A DNA stretch of 64,000 bases from Streptococcus caballi DSM 19004 (GTDB lineage Bacteria > Bacillota > Bacilli > Lactobacillales > Streptococcaceae). The notes beneath the pieces were generated by a model, which ran no database searches, was not told the origin of the DNA, and worked only from the letters and a program-made list of their open reading frames with translations. Positions within the stretch are counted from its first letter, which is position 1. Each line of letters starts with the position of its first letter. The stretch lies in contig NZ_KB904074.1 in assembly GCF_000379985.1 (NCBI RefSeq), positions 62,001 to 126,000 of the forward strand, in the 5' to 3' direction. The translations under genes and the position numbers were made by a program. Shown here piece by piece: positions 1 to 8,336 of the stretch.

Positions 1-1
1 A

Positions 2-193
2 AATGCAAAAGTTGCTATCCGCAACATTCGCCGCGATGCAATGGATGAGGCTAAAAAGCAAGAAAAGGCAAAAGAAATTACTGAAGATGAGTTGAAAACT
101 CTTGAAAAAGACATTCAAAAAGCGACAGATGAAGCTGTTAAACACATTGATAGCATGACAGCCAACAAAGAAAAAGAACTCTTGGAAGTGTAA
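2..193 (+). CDS. frr: Ribosome recycling factor, C-terminal part (5' end outside window)
   Basis: The reading frame is open from the window edge and ends in a TAA at 191-193, giving the last 63 residues. They contain the RRF C-terminal helix signature: [12 protein letters not shown] followed by a charged helical tail ending in [11 protein letters not shown] works with EF-G to split the post-termination ribosome in the cytoplasm. The N-terminal two thirds, and probably pyrH before it, lie outside the window. It is followed by a strong hairpin terminator and then cvfB, the usual neighbour in streptococci. Confidence 0.93.
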   Translation, partial: NAKVAIRNIRRDAMDEAKKQEKAKEITEDELKTLEKDIQKATDEAVKHIDSMTANKEKELLEV

Positions 194-228
194 GGAGTTG
201 GGGCTGTGCCCCGCTCCTATTTTTATAG
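194..228 (+). terminator. Rho-independent terminator after frr
   Basis: A GGAG...GGGGC / GCCCC...CTCC hairpin directly after the frr stop is followed by TATTTTTATAG. The tail resembles that at 14430-14441 after another gene, so the two may be copies of one dispersed terminator-like sequence. Confidence 0.75.
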
Positions 229-240
229 AATTGAGAAATT

Positions 241-1098
241 ATGAATCATTTACTTGCAACCGTCATCACAGGTTTGGTGACAGATGAAAATGATAAGTCC
301 TACTTTGTCCAAAAAGATGGTGTGACCTTCGCCTTAGATAAATCAGAGGGTCAGCACCAGATTGGTGAAATGGTTAAGGGCTTTGTTTACACAGACTTAC
401 ATCAGAAAGCAAGGCTGACAACTGTTCCAGTGGCAACTAGCAGGACAAGTTATGGCTGGGGGGTGGTAACCGATGTGCGTCGTGACTTGGGTGTCTTTTT
501 AGACACTGGTCTTAAAGATAAGCAATTTGTGGTATCGCTGGACATCTTGCCTGAGCTTAAGGAACTTTGGCCTAAAAAAGGCGACAAACTTTATGTGCGT
601 CTTGACGTGGACAAAAAAGGCCGTATTTGGGCGATTCCTGCTCAACCTGAAGTTTTCCAAAAGATGGCTGCACCTGCCTACAATAATATGCAAAATCAAA
701 CCTGGCCAGCTATTGTTTATCGTTTGAAATTATCAGGAACTTTTGTTTATTTGCCAGAAAACAATATGCTTGGCTTTATCCACCCAAGTGAGCGTTATGC
801 GGAACCTCGTCTAGGTGAAGTCGTTAATGCTCGTGTTATTGGTTTTCGAGAAGTTGACCGTACCCTGAATTTGTCTCTTAAACCGCGTTCGTTTGAAATG
901 TTGGAAAATGATGCTCAGATGATTCTGACCTACTTGGAATCAAATGGCGGATTTATGACATTGAATGATAAATCTTCACCAGATGATATCAAGGCAACTT
1001 TCGGTATTTCCAAGGGACAATTTAAAAAAGCTCTAGGCGGGCTTATGAAAGCTAAGAAAATTAAGCAAGATCAGTTTGGTACAGAATTGATTGACTAG
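241..1098 (+). CDS. cvfB: CvfB/YitL-family S1 RNA-binding protein
   Basis: A 285-residue protein of the CvfB family. It shows tandem S1-like beta-barrel domains, clearest at about residues 155-215, where a typical S1 pattern runs from WPAIVYRLKLSGTFVYLP to VGFREVDRTLNLSLKP-like strands. About 65 C-terminal residues form a winged-helix domain with ISKGQFKKALGGLMK as recognition-helix-like segment. Family members bind RNA and affect virulence-gene expression in staphylococci and pneumococci; the exact target here is inferred only from family. It starts at the ATG 48 nt after frr with only a weak purine-rich ribosome site. Confidence 0.85.
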   Translation: MNHLLATVITGLVTDENDKSYFVQKDGVTFALDKSEGQHQIGEMVKGFVYTDLHQKARLTTVPVATSRTSYGWGVVTDVRRDLGVFLDTGLKDKQFVVSLDILPELKELWPKKGDKLYVRLDVDKKGRIWAIPAQPEVFQKMAAPAYNNMQNQTWPAIVYRLKLSGTFVYLPENNMLGFIHPSERYAEPRLGEVVNARVIGFREVDRTLNLSLKPRSFEMLENDAQMILTYLESNGGFMTLNDKSSPDDIKATFGISKGQFKKALGGLMKAKKIKQDQFGTELID

Positions 1099-1121
1099 TT
1101 TTGAGAAAGAAGGGGTACTTT

Positions 1122-1616
1122 ATGACCATTTTTTTAAAAGTGACTTTGGTCGGTATGGTCATGAGTTTCATCTTTAATTTCATACTTGCTCGTCTTTGGC
1201 TGGCTTACCCAGCTGCTGTGGTCAACATGTTACCTAAAGAAATTCAAGCGCTAGCTCCTAAAGCTGACCCTAAGCCATTATGTAGGGTCAGGTGGAGCTT
1301 GTTTTTCCTTTATTTGCTCATTTTAGCCATTGGCTTGATGACAACAGCTTTATTTCAGATTAGAGGTTTTATACCTCTCTTCCGGATAGGCTATTGGCAA
1401 ATGTTTTTGGTTAACTTAGGTGATTTGATTGGCTTGGATTGGTTCTTTCGAAAGAAATACTTGTGGAAGCTCATGATCGTGGGAACAGAAGATTGTCCGA
1501 TCTGGAAAACTAAAGAATGGATGATGAGTCTGGGTTTGCCGGAGCATTTGCTATTTTGGCCGCTGATCGTTTGTCCTATGATGGGGCTTATCTATCAATG
1601 TGTGAATTTTTTGTAA
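1122..1616 (+). CDS. Small integral membrane protein, function unknown
   Basis: A 164-residue hydrophobic protein. The start at ATG 1122 is chosen because AAGGGG lies 7 nt upstream; a TTG seven codons earlier has no such site. Four membrane segments can be seen: residues 4-25, 60-82, about 90-105, and a C-terminal segment ending in the last residues. A short soluble loop with charged residues (FRKKYLWK, GTEDCPIWKTKEW) lies between segments three and four. I do not recognise the family. The gene follows cvfB by 23 nt and is probably cotranscribed with it; a hairpin with a T-run at 1646-1672 ends the unit. Confidence 0.7.
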   Translation: MTIFLKVTLVGMVMSFIFNFILARLWLAYPAAVVNMLPKEIQALAPKADPKPLCRVRWSLFFLYLLILAIGLMTTALFQIRGFIPLFRIGYWQMFLVNLGDLIGLDWFFRKKYLWKLMIVGTEDCPIWKTKEWMMSLGLPEHLLFWPLIVCPMMGLIYQCVNFL

Positions 1617-1705
1617 GTAGGTATAAGTTATTTTATATAGTAAAATCTCAGACTTTCTGGGATTTTTCTGCTAAAATAAAAGCATTATAATTTAAGAGGT
1701 GCCAA

Positions 1706-2215
1706 ATGGAACGTGCAATTTTTGCGGGCGGCTGCTTTTGGTGCATGGTGCAGCCTTTCGAGGAATTAGATGGAATTTTGTCAGTGAGGTCTGGTTACAC
1801 AGGCGGTCATGTAGTCAATCCAAGCTATGAAGAGGTCTGCTCGCACACAACTGGTCACACCGAAGCCGTCGAAATTATTTTTGACAGTAGTAAGATTTCC
1901 TTTGCTGAATTAGTGGAAATTTACTGGACACAGACTGATCCGACAGACGCTCTTGGTCAGTTTGAAGACCGTGGGGATAATTATCGTCCTGTTATTTTCT
2001 ATTTTAATGATCTTCAAAAGAAAATAGCAGAGCAGTCTAAGGCTAACTTGCAAGCTTCAGGTCGTTTTGATCAGCCTATCGTGACCAGGATTGAGCCTGC
2101 GCAGCCATTTTATGAAGCTGAAGAATATCATCAAGCTTTCTATAAAAAGAATCCACAACGTTATGAGCAAAGCTCTGCTATTAGACATTCATTTTTAAAG
2201 GAGAAGTGGCAATGA
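1706..2215 (+). CDS. msrA: Peptide methionine-S-sulfoxide reductase MsrA
   Basis: The 169-residue protein opens with the MsrA active-site motif GGCFWC at residues 8-13, in which the first cysteine (Cys10) attacks the sulfoxide. Further family features are GYTGGH at about 31-36 and the EEYHQAF-like segment near residue 138. MsrA reduces methionine-S-sulfoxide in proteins using thioredoxin. No MsrB domain is fused, unlike some streptococcal fusions. A TATAAT at 1686-1691 sits close upstream, with GAGGTG before the ATG. The stop codon overlaps the start of the next gene (ATGA). Confidence 0.93.
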   Translation: MERAIFAGGCFWCMVQPFEELDGILSVRSGYTGGHVVNPSYEEVCSHTTGHTEAVEIIFDSSKISFAELVEIYWTQTDPTDALGQFEDRGDNYRPVIFYFNDLQKKIAEQSKANLQASGRFDQPIVTRIEPAQPFYEAEEYHQAFYKKNPQRYEQSSAIRHSFLKEKWQ

Positions 2216-2427
2216 GAAAATCATTTTATAGCTGGCTCATGACCCAGCGAAATCCCAAAAGCCATGATCCAGTCGCTATTTTAGCTGATTTGGCTTTTGA
2301 TGACACGACTTTTCCTAAACATACAGATGATTTTGAAGAAGTCAGTCGTTATTTAGAGGATGAGGCTAATTTTTCCTTTAATCTCAGTCAATTTGACCAG
2401 ATTTGGGAAGACTATTTAGCGCATTAA
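2212..2427 (+). CDS. YozE family (SAM-like) small protein
   Basis: A 71-residue acidic protein beginning [16 protein letters not shown], the hallmark of the YozE/UPF0346 family. These are small helical proteins with a sterile-alpha-motif-like fold and no firmly assigned function. The conserved [13 protein letters not shown] and FDQIWEDY segments are present. The start at 2212 uses AAGGAG at 2198-2203 and overlaps the msrA stop by the ATGA arrangement, so the two genes are translationally coupled. An in-frame GTG six bases earlier is a less likely start. Confidence 0.85.
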   Translation: MRKSFYSWLMTQRNPKSHDPVAILADLAFDDTTFPKHTDDFEEVSRYLEDEANFSFNLSQFDQIWEDYLAH

Positions 2428-2533
2428 CATCGGATTGTTTTGTGTTAGTGGAGGAAGGCGCTCGTTGCTTTCCTTTTTTTGTCTTTCTTGCTGTGTTATA
2501 ATAAGAGAGACTTTGGCAGATTGGAGTGATCAA

Positions 2534-3745
2534 ATGCGATTTAATAACTTGCGAGAAATGGTTTATGAGAGCATGCAGCGATTTGTTCCTATTGCTCTCA
2601 TTTATTCTTATATCTGTATCATTCAAAGTCTCTTTCTGACAGAGCGCAGCTTTTTTTCGGAGACTTTGTCTCTAAACCTATATAAAAATAGTTGGCTGTC
2701 TACTTTTGCTGATCGTTTGCTGTCTATTAATGGTTTGGTTTTAGACTTGCTGATGGGGCTTTTTTCAGCCTTTTTACTGAAGAAGTTAGTTAGTAGGGAA
2801 TCAGAGCAATCTTTTTTATCTAGCCTTTTTCTTTTTATCTTTATTTGGTTTTGTCTGGGGCAATCCAATGTGCTTTTCAATAATCATTTGTTGGCCCAGC
2901 CTTTCTGGTTTCTCTCTATACTTGTGACAATTCTCTTTTCTTTTCTTAGCAATTGGGCAAGACGTTGGGAAAGAAAAACGCCCTTGTTGGTTTGGCTCCC
3001 AATTATAGGCCTTGTTTATCTGTCAACGAGTTTTAACGATTTAGCCAATCTTTTTCCCAACTTAGACCTAAACTATGCTTGGCAAAGTCTCTTTTTTGAC
3101 TTGATTGGTAATGGTCCGACTCAGTTTATTACGGTTTTGGTTTGGTCTTTATTGGCAGTCTTTTTTCAGCTTTTCGGTTTTCCCAATCCAGCCTCTCTAA
3201 CAGGAGCGGATTTTTACCTGCCTGTGGTGACGGACAATCTTAATGCGGTGCTCAGCCATTCTTCGGGAAAGGTAGAGCACTTAATGACCCTTTATACCTT
3301 ACAATCTTCTTTTGCCCTTTTTGGTGGCGTAGGAATTTTGTTAGCCTTGGCTTTGGCAATTCTTATCGTTTTTAGAAAGAAGTCTGCTGGTCAGAGCAAG
3401 ACCTATCTGATTTTGTCGGCTCTACCCTTGGTTTTCGACCAGCCTTTACCCTTTTTGATGAGCTTTCCTATTTTATTTCAGCCTTTGCTTTTGCTCCCAA
3501 TGGCAATATCAACAGCTTTGGCGGAAGCTTCAGGAGCGATTTGCTTGTCATTAGGATTTCTGAAGCCTGCTATTTATGATGTTCCTGCTGGAACGCCCAA
3601 CTTACTTTTTGGCTTTTTAGCCTCCAATGGTGACTGGCGTTATTTGTTAGTTGTGGGCGTGATTCTAGTCGTTTCAGCTGGTATTTATTATCCTTTTGTC
3701 AGGAAAATACTGGAAAGGGAGGCTTGTCATGAAAATGTGGCTTAG
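2534..3745 (+). CDS. PTS EIIC-like membrane permease (lactose/cellobiose type), standing alone
   Basis: 403 residues with about ten hydrophobic segments. Two stretches resemble the EIIC domain of lactose/cellobiose phosphotransferase permeases: ITVLVWSLLAVFFQLFGFPNP in the middle and a C-terminal GTPNLLFGFLASNGDWRYLL, matching the conserved loop and last membrane span. No EIIA or EIIB gene lies nearby, so it would need partners encoded elsewhere or may have a non-PTS role. The start at 2534 is taken from GGAG 7 nt upstream; the frame is open further upstream but that part overlaps non-coding sequence. The next gene overlaps its end by 17 nt. Confidence 0.75.
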   Translation: MRFNNLREMVYESMQRFVPIALIYSYICIIQSLFLTERSFFSETLSLNLYKNSWLSTFADRLLSINGLVLDLLMGLFSAFLLKKLVSRESEQSFLSSLFLFIFIWFCLGQSNVLFNNHLLAQPFWFLSILVTILFSFLSNWARRWERKTPLLVWLPIIGLVYLSTSFNDLANLFPNLDLNYAWQSLFFDLIGNGPTQFITVLVWSLLAVFFQLFGFPNPASLTGADFYLPVVTDNLNAVLSHSSGKVEHLMTLYTLQSSFALFGGVGILLALALAILIVFRKKSAGQSKTYLILSALPLVFDQPLPFLMSFPILFQPLLLLPMAISTALAEASGAICLSLGFLKPAIYDVPAGTPNLLFGFLASNGDWRYLLVVGVILVVSAGIYYPFVRKILEREACHENVA

Positions 3746-4577
3746 TCGCTTGTTAGGACTTCTGGTCCTTTGTCTATTTATCTTTATGGCTGTGGTTGGC
3801 CGCCAGCATCTTGTCGGAACGACTAAGTTTACGCGCCAAATTTATCGTTCAAGAATGAGACCAACCATTTTGGTTCCGGGTTCAAGCGCCACTCAGGAGC
3901 GCTTTAATAGTATGGTTAGCTCACTCAACAAAACAGGTAAAAAGCACAGCCTGCTCAAGCTGACAGTTAAGAAAGATAATAAGATTTCTTATAGTGGTCA
4001 CTTAGCAGCTAATGATGAGCAGCCCTATATTGTCATTGCCTTTGAGGATAACACTGACAGCTATACTACCATTAAAAAGCAGGCTAAGTGGTTGCAGCTG
4101 GCTTTGACTCAGTTGCAAAAGAAGTATCGTTTTAGAAGTTTCAATGCCATCGGTCATTCCAATGGCGGTCTGGATTGGACCCTTTACCTAGAAAAATATT
4201 ATGACGATAGTTCTTTTCATATGATGAAACTGATGACTATTGGCTCACCTTACAATTTTGAGCTGGAGTCTAGTTCTCACCGTACCCAAATGCTAACAGA
4301 CTTAATTGCTAATCGTGAGGAATTGCCAGAAGATTTAACGGTTTATAATGTTGCAGGAACCAATTCTTACGATGGTGATTACATTGTTCCCATTGCTAGT
4401 GTCGAGTCAGGCAAGTATATTTTTCAAAAGCAGGTTAAGCACTACACGCAAATCACTGTAACAGGAGACGATGCCCAGCATTCTGACCTACCTCAAAACG
4501 AGGAAGTTTTGGCCTTGATATCAGAGCATATTTTAAATATCAAAATGAAGGGCAATAAGTCTATCAGGCCTTTCTAG
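3729..4577 (+). CDS. DUF915-type alpha/beta hydrolase, membrane-anchored or secreted
   Basis: 282 residues. An N-terminal hydrophobic segment (about residues 4-24) forms a signal or anchor, so the enzyme domain is probably extracellular. The body has the alpha/beta-hydrolase pattern: PTILVPGSSAT as first strand and oxyanion loop, and GHSNGG as nucleophile elbow with the catalytic serine. The loop IGSPYNFE also matches the DUF915 family. Substrate is unknown; lipase/esterase activity is typical of the fold. The ATG at 3729 follows GGGAGG and lies inside the end of the EIIC gene, implying coupled expression. Confidence 0.8.
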   Translation: MKMWLSRLLGLLVLCLFIFMAVVGRQHLVGTTKFTRQIYRSRMRPTILVPGSSATQERFNSMVSSLNKTGKKHSLLKLTVKKDNKISYSGHLAANDEQPYIVIAFEDNTDSYTTIKKQAKWLQLALTQLQKKYRFRSFNAIGHSNGGLDWTLYLEKYYDDSSFHMMKLMTIGSPYNFELESSSHRTQMLTDLIANREELPEDLTVYNVAGTNSYDGDYIVPIASVESGKYIFQKQVKHYTQITVTGDDAQHSDLPQNEEVLALISEHILNIKMKGNKSIRPF

Positions 4578-4610
4578 AGTTGAAGACAACATAGATGAAA
4601 GAGACAGAAG

Positions 4611-5053
4611 ATGAAAATTTCTTTTAACACCCAAGATGGACGATTTTCTATAATGTGGCAGCTGTGGTGTTTTATGACGATAACATTTTGCTATCTAAAA
4701 ATGAACTTTTTCCAGCCTACTATTTACCAAGTTGTCGTGTTGACATGACGGAGCGCGCAGAAGTAAGTTTTCTGGCAGAGCTAAAGCAAAGTCTGGACCT
4801 TGACAATGAAGCAGAGCTTGTCAGGCCTTTATGGTTTGCAGAAGGATTTCAAAAGAATGCCTTTCATGATCTGACTCTTTACCTACAAGTGAACGTCAGA
4901 CAGACAAATTTGGGAAAGAGCTTTAGACAAGTTGATGAAGACAGCTGGATAGATTATATGTGGTTACCTCTTGACCAGATCAATCAAGGAGACATTTATC
5001 CTAAGTTCTTGAAAGAGGTTAAGGAATTACCTCAGAATTTCAGCTTTATTTGA
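4611..5053 (+). pseudogene. Nudix hydrolase pseudogene (frameshift near the start, degenerate Nudix box)
   Basis: Reading from ATG 4611 gives MKISFNTQDGRFS, the usual start of a streptococcal Nudix protein, but the frame is lost around 4644-4652. The rest of the protein (VAAVVFYDDNILL... to the TGA at 5051-5053) continues in another frame, and one missing base (TTTTCTATAATG instead of TTTTCTTATAATG) would restore it. The Nudix box is also eroded: the region reads LPSCRVDMTERAEVSFLAEL, lacking the GG pair and the REXXEE metal-binding glutamates. A product from GTG 4655 is possible but would have no good ribosome site and no catalytic box. Confidence 0.75.
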
Positions 5054-5067
5054 GAATGAGTTGTCAA

Positions 5068-5099
5068 CGAGTCACGCTAGGCGTGATTCGTTTCTTTAT
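5068..5099 (+). terminator. Rho-independent terminator
   Basis: A 10-bp stem CGAGTCACGC / GCGTGATTCG with a TAG loop, followed by TTTCTTT, ends the msrA-to-Nudix transcription unit. Confidence 0.8.
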
Positions 5100-5267
5100 C
5101 TACAAAGATGGCAAATGTGACAAGATATTAGTACGATGTATCAAACTATGAAGTCCTTTACAAGCAGAAAGCAATTTCTTTAAGAAAACTTAAAAGGCAT
5201 CTTTTCTACCTTTCATTATGGTATGATATATTCCATACTCTTAAAAAGCAGAAAAGGAAAAGACACT

Positions 5268-6524
5268 ATGTCTCATACATTTACTAAAAAATCACTTTTA
5301 TTTTCAACTCTCGTTTTATCGGTCTTTGCGGCTAGTCAGGTCAAGGCGGATGAAAATGCTAGCGCCTGGACAGCTCGTTCGGTAGAAGAAATCAAGGCTG
5401 ACCTTGTTAGCCAAGACAATCAAAAAACCTACACCGTGAAATACGGTGATACCCTAAGTACCATTGCAGATGCGATGGGGATTGATATGGTTGTCTTAGC
5501 CAACATCAATAAAATTGCTAATATTGATTTGATCTATCCTGATGCCATCTTGACGACAATCTATGATGACAAGCAGGAAGTGGTTTCTGTTACAGTGGAG
5601 ACACCAGCTGCAGCAGGTTCTGACGAGACCATCTCTGCTTCGGCTGATTTGGCTAAAAATGAGGTCACTGTTGGCAATGAAGTTGTGGCTATCGGTGATT
5701 TGCAATCGGTGGCTGAAGCCAATCAGGCAAACAGTACCACAAAAGTAAGCACAAGTGAATCTTCACAAGAAGTTCAGCCATCTTCCACAACTGAAGCAAG
5801 TTTAGAGCAGACTGAAAATCAAGTTCAAGAAAGTAGCCAAGAGGTGGCGCCAGAAGTCAGTCAAGAGGTGGCAGCTGAGGCAACCAGTGCCGATTCAGAA
5901 GTTGAGACTGGTCAAGAAAGTTCATCTATCACAGCAGATAGCCAGACAACTGCTCCGGTGGCAGAGAGTCATAATCAACCAAGTCAAGCCGGCACGACTG
6001 AAGAAACTAATGCCAACCAGACGACCATCCCGACGGTTGAAAGTGCGACTCAAGCTATCGTTGAGAGCAAGGACAGTCAAACAAGCTATGGTCAATCCAG
6101 TCAGCCCCTTCAAGAGGCAATCAAGCAGATGGTGGAAACCAGTGCGAATTCAGCTAGTCAAACGAGCTCTGTAACGGATGATAACACGGGTCTGCAATCA
6201 CAAACGGCAGCTTTTAAAGAAGAAGTAGCCAACACCTTTGGCATCACTTCTTTTAGTGGCTATCGTGCTGGGGCCTCTGACGACCACGGTTCAGGTTTGG
6301 CCATTGACTTTATGGTGCCGCAAAGTTCAGTTCTCGGAGATCAGGTTGCCCAGTATGCCATTAATCACATGGCTGACAGAGGTATTTCCTACATCATTTG
6401 GAAACAGCGGTTCTATGCTCCATATGCAAGCATCTACGGACCTGCTAATACTTGGAATCCAATGCCAGACCGTGGCAGCGTGACAGCCAACCACTACGAT
6501 CATGTACATGTGTCTTTTAATTAA
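5268..6524 (+). CDS. Sip-like secreted LysM surface protein
   Basis: 418 residues. A Sec signal peptide ends at about VKA/DENAS (residue 27). A LysM domain at about residues 53-98 (TYTVKYGDTLSTIADAMGID) binds peptidoglycan. A long Ser/Gln/Glu/Thr-rich linker follows. The conserved C-terminal domain of about 115 residues (from GLQSQTAAFKEEVANTFGI to NHYDHVHVSFN) closely resembles the group B streptococcal surface immunogenic protein Sip in order and length. There is no LPXTG motif, so retention is through LysM. The ATG at 5268 follows AAAAGGAAAAG; a TATGAT -10 lies at 5222-5227 inside a small inverted repeat (GTATG/CATAC, 5221-5238). The gene is monocistronic. Confidence 0.88.
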   Translation: MSHTFTKKSLLFSTLVLSVFAASQVKADENASAWTARSVEEIKADLVSQDNQKTYTVKYGDTLSTIADAMGIDMVVLANINKIANIDLIYPDAILTTIYDDKQEVVSVTVETPAAAGSDETISASADLAKNEVTVGNEVVAIGDLQSVAEANQANSTTKVSTSESSQEVQPSSTTEASLEQTENQVQESSQEVAPEVSQEVAAEATSADSEVETGQESSSITADSQTTAPVAESHNQPSQAGTTEETNANQTTIPTVESATQAIVESKDSQTSYGQSSQPLQEAIKQMVETSANSASQTSSVTDDNTGLQSQTAAFKEEVANTFGITSFSGYRAGASDDHGSGLAIDFMVPQSSVLGDQVAQYAINHMADRGISYIIWKQRFYAPYASIYGPANTWNPMPDRGSVTANHYDHVHVSFN

Positions 6525-7096
6525 GATTAGCAGCATTTAAAAAACTGCTATTTTGGGGTCGCTGGGCTCATAGAATAGCAATTTATCTTTTTCCAGAGGA
6601 ACTTGTCACTCATTCATTTCAAGACCATCGTTTATCTTCGTTCTGACAGTCACTTTTTAAGTGGCTGTTTTTATGTTATAATGGGACTGTTTTTGATACG
6701 AACATAGAAAATACTGAAGGAGAGTGGGCTATATGCGCGTACTTGGTACAATTTAACACTCAGTGAAAATCAAAATGATACTTGGTTGAGAACTTAACAT
6801 GCTTACGATGCTTTGGAAAAAGATGAATCTTCCTAGATGTTTAATGTATCTTCGTCAACTTCCCTATTTTCCTTTGTATCGCTTAGCGGCTTTGTATTTT
6901 TGTTTCAGATTGCCATCTCTGCAAGTGACAGGCGATCCGAAAAGTGTTTTACATTGTCGCTGTTATCAGATAGGTTTGACACTTGCTCTAGTATCGTTTG
7001 ATTTTCTTGAAAGATGTTGGAGCAATCTGCTTGTTTTTACAGATTGCTCTCTAATCCAACCCTTGTGGCACTAGTATTATATTAAGGAAATTTTCT
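6525..7096 (+). other. Intergenic/leader region: terminators, promoter, short leader peptide, hairpin
   Basis: Two hairpins follow the Sip-like gene: AGCAG...CTGCT at 6533-6553, and a strong terminator ACAGTCACTT/AAGTGGCTGT at 6646-6668 with a T-run. A TATAAT at 6677-6682 starts what looks like a 400-nt leader of the MFS gene at 7097. In it, GGAGAG precedes ATG 6734, which encodes a seven-residue peptide (MRVLGTI). A hairpin of about 10 bp, GAGCAATCTG/CAGATTGCTC, spans 7020-7049. A 91-codon open frame at 6799-7074 has no ribosome site and unusual composition, and I do not accept it as a gene. Confidence 0.5.
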
Positions 7097-8263
7097 ATGT
7101 TTCAAAAATCGTATCATCATAATATTGCTCTTTTGGGGGCAACAGAGTTTTTTAGTTTCTTTGGGATTACCAGTTTTTGGTTGCTCTTTCTGAGTCAGCA
7201 CGGTATGAGCCTGTGGCAAATTGGGATGCTGGAGAGCCTTTTTCACGCGACCAGCCTCTTGTCAGAAGTCCCCTCAGGTCTTTTGGCTGACCGATTTAGC
7301 TATCGAACCAATCTTTACCTCAGTCGTCTGACCTCCATCTTGTCTTGCCTGCTGATGTTAGCTGGTCAGGGCAACTTTTGGATTTATGCTGGGGGCATGA
7401 TTCTCAACGCCTGGTCTTACAATTTTGATTCGGGGACGAGCGCAGCCATGCTCTTTGAGTCTGTTAAAGAAGCTGGGCTGGAAAAGAGATTTCTCAAAAT
7501 CTCCAGCTTTCTTTCAGGCATCTCAGAAGGCACTAGAACCTTGGGTACAGTGGCAGCGGGATTCTTTGTTCATGGCTTGCTAGAACTGACTTATCTTATT
7601 CAAATCGCTTGTTCACTGGTGGTTGTCTTTCTCATCTTCCTCATGAAAGAACCGACTGTCAAGAAAGAAGCTAGGCAATCTGCCAGTCTGCATAAGATTG
7701 TTAAAATCGTTCTGAAAGAATTTAAGCGTAATCCCAATCTTCTCATTTGGCTGGTCACCAGCCAAATCATCAGTGCTGTTATGTGCATGTTTTATTTTTA
7801 CTATCAAAATGAGTTGGAAAGTCTGACTTCGTGGCAGATTAGCCTAATCATGTTAGTTTCCAGTGCCATTAACATTGCGGCTGTTTGGTTGGCTAGCCAG
7901 ATTGGGGAAAATCGCAGAGCGCTCAGTTTGTTTCCAATTTTAGTTGGTTTGACAGGTCTGATTTACCTATTTGCCATGACAGGCTTACCCCTTGTTTATG
8001 TTTTGATCTACTTGTTGACGGACGGCTTATACGCCCTCTTTGTTCCCATTTACAGCAATGACTTGCAGCTACTGATTCCAAGTGATGTGAGAGCCACCAT
8101 GCTCAGCGTCAATGCCATGCTTTTCAGTCTGTCCATGATTGTTATCTTCCCCTTGACAGGTTTCCTGATTGACACGCTGGGCTTTTCCTTGACCTTCCTC
8201 GCGCTGGGAATTCTGCTTATCCTTTGTGTTCCCTTGCTCATTTTGGGGGCGCAGCTATTTTAG
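7097..8263 (+). CDS. MFS transporter (drug/metabolite efflux type)
   Basis: 388 residues with about twelve hydrophobic segments and the major-facilitator motif between TM2 and TM3, here SEVPSGLLADRFSYR at about residues 56-70 (G-x-LADR-x-x-x-R pattern). It resembles the streptococcal macrolide-efflux-like exporters, but the substrate cannot be read from the sequence. An AAGGAA lies upstream of the ATG. It is preceded by an unusually long leader with a micro-ORF and a stable hairpin, which suggests regulation by attenuation, and is followed directly by a terminator. Confidence 0.85.
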   Translation: MFQKSYHHNIALLGATEFFSFFGITSFWLLFLSQHGMSLWQIGMLESLFHATSLLSEVPSGLLADRFSYRTNLYLSRLTSILSCLLMLAGQGNFWIYAGGMILNAWSYNFDSGTSAAMLFESVKEAGLEKRFLKISSFLSGISEGTRTLGTVAAGFFVHGLLELTYLIQIACSLVVVFLIFLMKEPTVKKEARQSASLHKIVKIVLKEFKRNPNLLIWLVTSQIISAVMCMFYFYYQNELESLTSWQISLIMLVSSAINIAAVWLASQIGENRRALSLFPILVGLTGLIYLFAMTGLPLVYVLIYLLTDGLYALFVPIYSNDLQLLIPSDVRATMLSVNAMLFSLSMIVIFPLTGFLIDTLGFSLTFLALGILLILCVPLLILGAQLF

Positions 8264-8278
8264 CAAATAATTGGCCAG

Positions 8279-8303
8279 AATCACGCTTTTGCGTGATTTT
8301 TTG
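8279..8303 (+). terminator. Terminator after the MFS gene, followed at once by the phoH promoter
   Basis: Stem AATCACGC/GCGTGATT with a TTTT loop and a T-run. A TATAAT at 8305-8310 begins immediately after it and drives phoH. Confidence 0.85.
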
Positions 8304-8336
8304 GTATAATGAAGTCACCAACAAGAAGAAAAGAGA

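Noticed and set aside
5150-5200. Possible VicR/WalR or CiaR site before the Sip-like gene
   Set aside because: TGCTTT-N5-TGTAAA and TTTAAG-N5-TTAAAA match the two consensus sites in only one half each, and they are not correctly placed relative to the -10.
5563-6483. Several open frames in other phases inside the Sip-like gene
   Set aside because: Shadows created by the repetitive Gln/Ser/Glu codons of the linker.
6799-7074. Open frame of 91 codons before the MFS gene
   Set aside because: No ribosome site, odd residue composition (many Cys/Leu from AT/GT-rich leader) and overlap with the leader hairpin.
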